From the NCBI RefSeq assembly GCF_014656075.1, contig NZ_BNBS01000011.1:1-64000 (forward strand): a DNA stretch of 64,000 nucleotides, in the 5' to 3' direction. Within the stretch, counting starts at the first letter, position 1; every line of letters begins with the position of its first letter. This stretch comes from Streptomyces hydrogenans (lineage in GTDB: Bacteria; Actinomycetota; Actinomycetes; Streptomycetales; Streptomycetaceae). The notes beneath the pieces were generated by a model, which did no database searches, was not told where the DNA came from, and was given only the letters and a program-made list of their open reading frames with translations. Position numbers and translations under genes: made by a program. Shown here piece by piece: positions 59,366 to 64,000 of the stretch.

Positions 59366-61453
59366 CTAAACGGCCCGCGCGCCCGGGGGTGCCGTACGGG
59401 CTCCGACCCCCTCGGCGGCGGTCCGCAGCAGCGCGTGCGCGCGGGGCGAGGCGGCGATCCGCTCCAGGGTGAGCGGCTGTCCGTCGGGGCCCGCGACCGG
59501 CAGCCGCCAGTTGGGGTACTCGTCCCAGGTGCCCGGCAGGTTCTGCGGCCTGCGGTCCCCCACCAGGTCCGGCAGCCAGACCCCCACCATCCGGGCCGGG
59601 GTGCGGGCCAGGAAGCGGTGCAGGGCCCGGATCTCGGCCTCCTCGTCGCCCGGCCCCTCCGGGAGCAGCCCGAGCCGCTGGAGGATCCCGCGCCACTCGG
59701 CCGTCTCCGCCGCGTCGGCGGCCCGCTCACGCGCCAGGTCGCCGGTGAGCAGGCCCAGCCGGTGCCGCAGCACCACGTGGTCGCCGGAGAGCCGGGCGGC
59801 GGTGGGGGGCAGGTCGTGGGTGGTGGCGGTGGCCACGCAGTCGGCCCGCCACGCCTCGGGCGGCAGCGGGGCGCCGCCGCCGTCCCAGTCCCGCTCGAAC
59901 CAGAGCACCGAGGTGCCGAACACCCCGCGCGCGGCGAGGGCTTCGCGGACGCCCGGCTCGACGGTGCCCAGGTCCTCGCCGACGACCAGGGCGCCGGCCC
60001 GGTGCGCCTCCAGGACGAGGACGGCCAGCATCGCCTCGGCGTCGTACCGGACGTAGGTGCCCTCGGTGGGCTCCCGGCCCTCCGGCACCCACCAGAGCCG
60101 GAACAGGCCCATCACGTGGTCGAGGCGCAGCGCGCCCGCGTGCCGCAGGAGTTCGCGCAGCAGCCCGCGGTACGGGGCGTACCCGGCGGCGGCGAGGGCG
60201 TCGGGCCGCCACGGCGGCAGCCCCCAGTCCTGGCCGCGGGAGTTGAAGGCGTCCGGCGGGGCGCCGACCGACATCCCGGCGGCGAAGTCGCCCTGCCGGG
60301 CCCAGACGTCGGAGCCCTCGGGGTGCACGCCGACGGCCAGGTCGTGGACGAGCCCGACCGCCATCCCGGCCTCCCGCGCCGCCTCGGCCGCCTCGCCGAG
60401 CTGTCGGTCCGTCAGCCAGGCGAGCCGGCAGTGGAAGTCGACCCGGGCGGCCAGCGCCGCGTCGGCGCGGACCGCCGCCGCGGCGCCGTCGGGGGTGCGC
60501 AGCGGTGCGGGCCAGGAGCGCCAGCGCGGGCCGTGGAGTTCGGCCAGCGCCTGGTAGGTGGCGTGGTCCTCCAGGGCGCGGCCGCGTTCGGCGAGGAAGT
60601 CGTGGTACTCGGCGCCGCGGCCGGGGCCGGGCTCGACCGCGGCGAGGAGTTCCAGGGCCCGGAGCTTGAGCGCCCAGACGGCGTCCCGGTCGATCGTGGT
60701 GCCCTTGGCGAGGACGCTCTCGCGGAGTTCGGCGGCGGAGGCGAGGATCCCGTCCAGCTCCTCGCGCCGGCCGGGGTCCAGGTGGGCGTACTCGGGGATC
60801 CGCTCGATCCGCAGGTGGACGGGGTCGGGGAAGCGCCGGGAGGAGGGGCGGTACGGCGAGGGGTCGCAGGGAGCCCCGGGCACGCCCGCGTGCAGCGGGT
60901 TGACCTGGACGAAGCCGGCGCCGTGCGCGCGCCCCGCCCAGGAGACGAGTTCGCGCAGGTCGCCGAGGTCGCCCATGCCCCAGGAGTGCTCGGAGAGCAG
61001 CGAGTAGAGCTGCACGAGCAGGCCGTACGCGCGCGTCGCCGGGGCGGGCACGCGCGCGGGGGCGACGATCAGGGTGGCGCGGGCGGTGCGCCCGTCGGGC
61101 GCCTCGGCGTCCACGGTGTGCACGCCGAGCGGCAGCCGCTCCCAGTCGTCGCCGGCGCGGACCTCGCCGGTCTCGGTGGTGACCCGGAGCAGGGTCCCGT
61201 CGGGCAGCCCGTCCGGCGGGCGCACCGGCTCGCCGCCGGTGTGCCGGACCAGGGTGGGCGGGAGCAGGCGCTCCCGGTCGGCCCGCTCCGCCGCGCCGAG
61301 GGAGGCGGCGACCGCCTCCGGGGTGGTCGCGTCGACCCCGAGGGCGCCGAGCACCGCGATCACGGTGGCCTCGGGCACGGGCGCGGTGACGCCCTCGGAC
61401 GGGCTGAACGCGGTGGCGACGCCGTGACGGGCGGCGAGGCGGGCCAGGGTCAC
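59366..61453 (-). CDS. malQ: 4-alpha-glucanotransferase (amylomaltase)
   Basis: A 695-residue GH77 enzyme that transfers maltodextrin segments between glycogen-like glucans. The GH77 core shows WGMGDLGDLRELVSWAGR and VRYDAEAMLAVLVLEAHRAGALVVGEDLGTVEP, with the probable acid Glu, and SVLWFERDW. The first 150 or so residues are the N-terminal extension of actinobacterial MalQ. The GTG lies 1 base after the stop of the small repeat protein upstream, so translation is coupled. Confidence 0.95.
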   Translation of the reverse strand: MTLARLAARHGVATAFSPSEGVTAPVPEATVIAVLGALGVDATTPEAVAASLGAAERADRERLLPPTLVRHTGGEPVRPPDGLPDGTLLRVTTETGEVRAGDDWERLPLGVHTVDAEAPDGRTARATLIVAPARVPAPATRAYGLLVQLYSLLSEHSWGMGDLGDLRELVSWAGRAHGAGFVQVNPLHAGVPGAPCDPSPYRPSSRRFPDPVHLRIERIPEYAHLDPGRREELDGILASAAELRESVLAKGTTIDRDAVWALKLRALELLAAVEPGPGRGAEYHDFLAERGRALEDHATYQALAELHGPRWRSWPAPLRTPDGAAAAVRADAALAARVDFHCRLAWLTDRQLGEAAEAAREAGMAVGLVHDLAVGVHPEGSDVWARQGDFAAGMSVGAPPDAFNSRGQDWGLPPWRPDALAAAGYAPYRGLLRELLRHAGALRLDHVMGLFRLWWVPEGREPTEGTYVRYDAEAMLAVLVLEAHRAGALVVGEDLGTVEPGVREALAARGVFGTSVLWFERDWDGGGAPLPPEAWRADCVATATTHDLPPTAARLSGDHVVLRHRLGLLTGDLARERAADAAETAEWRGILQRLGLLPEGPGDEEAEIRALHRFLARTPARMVGVWLPDLVGDRRPQNLPGTWDEYPNWRLPVAGPDGQPLTLERIAASPRAHALLRTAAEGVGARTAPPGARAV

Positions 61454-61454
61454 T

Positions 61455-61730
61455 TCACACTCCGGGGGACTCCGTGCCGCACCGGCCTCCGGGGGCGGTG
61501 GGCTCGCTGGTGAGGGGGGCGGCGCCGGTGAGCGGCGGCTCGCTGGTGAGGGGCGCCGCGCCGGCGAGCGGGGGCTCGCTGGTCAGCGGCGCGAGGTCGG
61601 CGCACGGGGGCTCGCTGGTCAGCGGCGCGTCGGCGGCCGGCGCGGGCTCGCCGGCCGACGGGGCGCCGCCGGGTGCGGCCTGACGTGGGATCCGTATCCG
61701 TCCGGAGAGGTGGCGGGCGGTCGTGGTCAC
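61455..61730 (-). CDS. Small repeat protein coupled to malQ
   Basis: A 91-residue protein from the GTG at 61730, which follows GGGAG. The first 30 residues (TTTARHLSGRIRIPRQAAPGG) are basic and non-repetitive; then come four 12-residue repeats of the type PLTSEPPLAGAA. Its stop precedes the malQ start by 1 base. No signal peptide, membrane helix or known family is seen; the repeated part is probably disordered. It may be a genuine small gene or a leader for malQ. An opposite-strand reading of the same repeats is less likely, because it has no neighbour or ribosome binding site. Confidence 0.5.
   Translation of the reverse strand: MTTTARHLSGRIRIPRQAAPGGAPSAGEPAPAADAPLTSEPPCADLAPLTSEPPLAGAAPLTSEPPLTGAAPLTSEPTAPGGRCGTESPGV
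61501..61644. repeat. Four 36-bp tandem repeats upstream of malQ
   Basis: GGCTCGCTGG recurs at 61501, 61537, 61573 and 61609, exactly 36 bp apart. Each copy has diverged at a few positions but keeps the frame of the small minus-strand protein. The exact multiple of three fits selection on a coding repeat. Confidence 0.85.
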
Positions 61731-62031
61731 GGGGGTCTCCCGGGTCTCGTCTCGACGTGGTGGCCGGCCGGCGGCGGGTGGCCGCCGGCCGTGGGTGCGA
61801 CGAGTGATAGCCCTACCCACCACACCTCCCTTTGCCCCTTTTACCGGGGGAAGTCGGCGAAAGGGCGACAGCTCGCCGGTGGTTCGCCGGGCAAAGCCGA
61901 CACTTCGCCCCGGCGGATTGACACCCGCGTGCGACGGGTGGTGGGCTCGTGATCCGCTCGTTACCAACCGGCCGGGCGGGGCCCGCCCCTGACGACCCGG
62001 CGGGTTCCGGCCCCGGCGAAGGGAGACCGCC
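61731..62031. other. Divergent intergenic region, no gene seen
   Basis: 301 bp between the malQ-linked peptide (minus) and the glycosidase (plus). It contains a 10-bp hairpin (61766-61775 with 61781-61790) in the leader of the minus-strand unit, a TTGACA hexamer at 61918-61923 without a clear -10, and a 6-bp inverted repeat (61922-61927 with 61935-61940). Nothing matches a consensus I can name. Confidence 0.6.
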
Positions 62032-64000
62032 GTGACCCCCGTGCGTCCGGGACGCGGACCGCGTACGGCGACCGCGGTCGCCGCCGCCGTCATCGGCGGA
62101 CTCCTGGGCGGTGCCGTGCCCGGTGCGGCGGGCGCCGTCCCGCTCCCCGTGACCGTGCCCGACCTGGCCGCCTCTCCCGCGCCCGCGAAGGCCCCCACCG
62201 GGCCCGCCGCGAGCCCGGCCGTGCCCGCGCCCCGGACCGGCTCCCCGCGCGTGGCGCCCGCGGTGCCCGCCGTGTGGCCCCGGCCGCAGTCGCTGACGGC
62301 CGCCGGGCCGGCCGTGCGCCTCGGGGAGCGGGTCACGCTCGTCGCGGACGAGGACGCCGATCCGTACGCCCTCGCGGCGCTGCGGGCGCTGCTCGGCGAG
62401 GCCGGGGTGCGGAGCGTCCACGAGGGGCTGCCGGGCGCCGGGCCGGTCGTCCGGGTCTCGGGCCCGTCCGGGGAGGCGGCGCAGGAGGCGCTGGCCTCCT
62501 TCGGGGTGGCCGAGCGGGCCGATCTGCCGGCCGGCGGCTACCGGCTGGCCACCGGCCGCTTCGGCGGGCGGGACACGGTGGTGCTGGACGGGGTCGGCGA
62601 GGACGGGCTCTTCCACGCGGTGCAGACGCTCCGCCGGCTCCTCGGCGAGGGGACGGACGGCCTCGGCGGCGAGGTGCCGGGCGTCGTCGTCCGGGACTGG
62701 CCGGGGACCGCCGAGCGGGGGATCGCGGAGGGCTTCTACGGCACCCCGTGGACGACGGAGCAGCGCCTGGCGGCGGTCGACTTCCTGGGCCGCACCAAGC
62801 AGAACCGCTATCTGTACGCGCCGGGCGACGACCCCTACCGGGCGGCGCAGTGGCGCGAGCCCTACCCGGAGGCGCAGCGGGCCGGGTTCCTGGCGCTGGC
62901 CGAGCGGGCCCGGGCGAACCACGTGACGCTCGGCTGGGCGGTGGCGCCCGCGCAGTCGATGTGCCTGTCCTCGGACGAGGACGTGGCGGCGCTGACGCGG
63001 AAGCTGGACGCGATGGCGGAGCTCGGCTTCCGCTCCTTCCAGCTCCAGTTCCCCGACGCCGGGTACGGCGAGTGGACCTGCGACGAGGACGCCGACGCCT
63101 TCGGGCGGGACGCGGCGGGCGCGGCCCGGGCGCACGCGCGCGTGGCGAACACCGTGGCCCGGCACCTGGCCGGGCGCCGGCCGGACGCCGAGCCGCTGAC
63201 GGTGCTGCCGACGGAGTACTACCAGGAGGGCACCAGCGAGTACCGCTCGGCGCTCGCGGAGGCCCTGGACCCGCGCGTGCGGGTGGCGTGGACGGGCGTG
63301 GGGGTGGTGCCGCGCACCGTCACCGGCACCGAACTGGCCGGGACGCGGGCGGCCCTGGGGCAGCGCCCGCTGGTCACCCTGGACAACTACCCGGTCAACG
63401 ACTACGCGCAGGACCGGCTCTTCCTGGGGCCGGTCCGGGGCCGGGAGCCCGCGGTGGCGGCCGGTTCCGCCGCCTATCTGGCGCACGCGATGGAGCAGCC
63501 GGCCGCCTCCAGGATCCCGCTGTTCACCACCGCCGACTTCGCCTGGAACCCGCGCGGCTACCGGCCCGGGGAGTCCTGGCGGGCGGCCGTCGCCGACCTG
63601 GCGGGCCCCGATCCGGCCGCGCGGGCCGCGCTCGGCGCCCTGGCCGGGAACGCGGCCTCGTCGATCCTCGCCCCGGACGCCGAGTCGGCCGGTCTCAAGC
63701 CGCTGATGAGCGCCTTCTGGTCGGCCCGGGCCGCGGGTCCGGCGGCGGCCCGGGAGAAGGCGGGCGCCGAGCTGCGGGCCGCCTTCGACGTGGTGCGGGA
63801 GGCGGCGGAGCGGCTGGCCGGCACGGCGGACGGCGCCCTGCGCGCCGCGGCCGGGCCCTGGCTGGAGCAGTTGGCGCGGTACGGGGCGGCGGGCGAGGCG
63901 GCCGTCGACATGCTCCTCGCGCAGGCGCGCGGGGACGGGCCCGCCGCCTGGCAGGCGCAGTTGCGCCTGGAGCCGCTGCGGCCGCGGATCGCGGCGAGCG
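62032..64000 (+). CDS. Secreted beta-N-acetylglucosaminidase, GH84-like, partial
   Basis: The gene starts at the GTG at 62032 (GGGAGA 6 nt upstream) and runs off the right edge after 656 codons. A signal peptide (about 1-37) is followed by a Pro/Ala-rich linker, a GH20b-like N-terminal domain (about 83-215) and a GH84 catalytic domain opening with RGIAEGFYGTPW near residue 235. Where GH84 enzymes normally have adjacent catalytic Asp residues, this protein reads QFPDAGYGEW (P341-D342), so the first Asp seems replaced if my alignment is right. It may cleave GlcNAc from glycoconjugates, or have changed activity. Confidence 0.85.
   Translation, partial: MTPVRPGRGPRTATAVAAAVIGGLLGGAVPGAAGAVPLPVTVPDLAASPAPAKAPTGPAASPAVPAPRTGSPRVAPAVPAVWPRPQSLTAAGPAVRLGERVTLVADEDADPYALAALRALLGEAGVRSVHEGLPGAGPVVRVSGPSGEAAQEALASFGVAERADLPAGGYRLATGRFGGRDTVVLDGVGEDGLFHAVQTLRRLLGEGTDGLGGEVPGVVVRDWPGTAERGIAEGFYGTPWTTEQRLAAVDFLGRTKQNRYLYAPGDDPYRAAQWREPYPEAQRAGFLALAERARANHVTLGWAVAPAQSMCLSSDEDVAALTRKLDAMAELGFRSFQLQFPDAGYGEWTCDEDADAFGRDAAGAARAHARVANTVARHLAGRRPDAEPLTVLPTEYYQEGTSEYRSALAEALDPRVRVAWTGVGVVPRTVTGTELAGTRAALGQRPLVTLDNYPVNDYAQDRLFLGPVRGREPAVAAGSAAYLAHAMEQPAASRIPLFTTADFAWNPRGYRPGESWRAAVADLAGPDPAARAALGALAGNAASSILAPDAESAGLKPLMSAFWSARAAGPAAAREKAGAELRAAFDVVREAAERLAGTADGALRAAAGPWLEQLARYGAAGEAAVDMLLAQARGDGPAAWQAQLRLEPLRPRIAAS

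Noticed and set aside
61474-61683. Plus-strand repeat frame (GGSLVSGA units) opposite the malQ-linked peptide
   Set aside because: Both strands are open through the 36-bp repeats; only the minus frame has a ribosome binding site and coupling to malQ.

Overview
The window is high-GC actinobacterial chromosome, almost certainly Streptomyces. The evidence is the G/C-rich third codon positions, many GTG starts, the mreB-mreC-mreD-PBP2-RodA cluster followed by ndk, folC and valS, two clpP genes beside clpX and tig, a Nur-type box in front of an Fe-type superoxide dismutase, and a ClgR-type box in front of clpP1. From memory, the gene order follows the S. coelicolor core from about SCO2599 (RNase E/G) through SCO2607-2611 (RodA to MreB), valS, clpX/clpP and sodF (SCO2633) to pepN and malQ. 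No phage, insertion sequence, CRISPR array or plasmid feature was seen.

Layout. 1-5.7 kb (minus): the N-terminus of RNase E/G, a radical-SAM-associated DUF2344 protein, a tryptophan-rich repeat protein, a B12-binding radical SAM protein and a CYTH-CHAD protein. 5.7-12 kb (minus): the cell-wall elongation cluster rodA, PBP2, mreD, mreC, mreB. 12.1-14.5 kb (minus): ndk, a DUF4233 membrane protein and folC. A second MreB-like gene (plus) and a NarL-type histidine kinase with no response regulator beside it follow, then valS. 19.8-25.7 kb: a PGPYGQ-rich membrane protein, clpX, clpP2, clpP1, trigger factor, tRNA-Pro and tRNA-Gly. 25.8-30 kb: a small membrane protein, a PP2C-type phosphatase, an Eis-like acetyltransferase, a Nei/Fpg glycosylase and rpiB. 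30-35.5 kb: three related amino-acid permeases with bioY between the first two. 35.6-40 kb: sodF, a DsbA-fold protein and pepN. 40-45.4 kb: accessory genes (AbiEi-like, class-C serine hydrolase, Nudix, HPP, PNPOx-like, VOC, CGNR regulator). 45.6-54.2 kb: a secreted subtilase, an ECF sigma factor with a coupled membrane partner, asd and a second pepN. 54.2-59 kb: allantoicase, a LysR regulator, two EamA transporters and a MarR regulator. 59-64 kb: a small membrane protein, malQ with a coupled repeat peptide, and the start of a secreted beta-N-acetylglucosaminidase.

Most of the window is conserved housekeeping: envelope elongation, protein quality control, translation and peptide salvage. The more informative signals are regulatory or architectural: a duplicated operator-like element in front of allantoicase and an EamA transporter, repeated half-sites between the VOC and CGNR genes, a set of U-poor terminators sharing a CTTCG-rich tail, a 27-residue Trp-rich repeat protein, and a 12-residue repeat peptide coupled to malQ. 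I did not find a clearly new defence, secretion or biosynthetic system.
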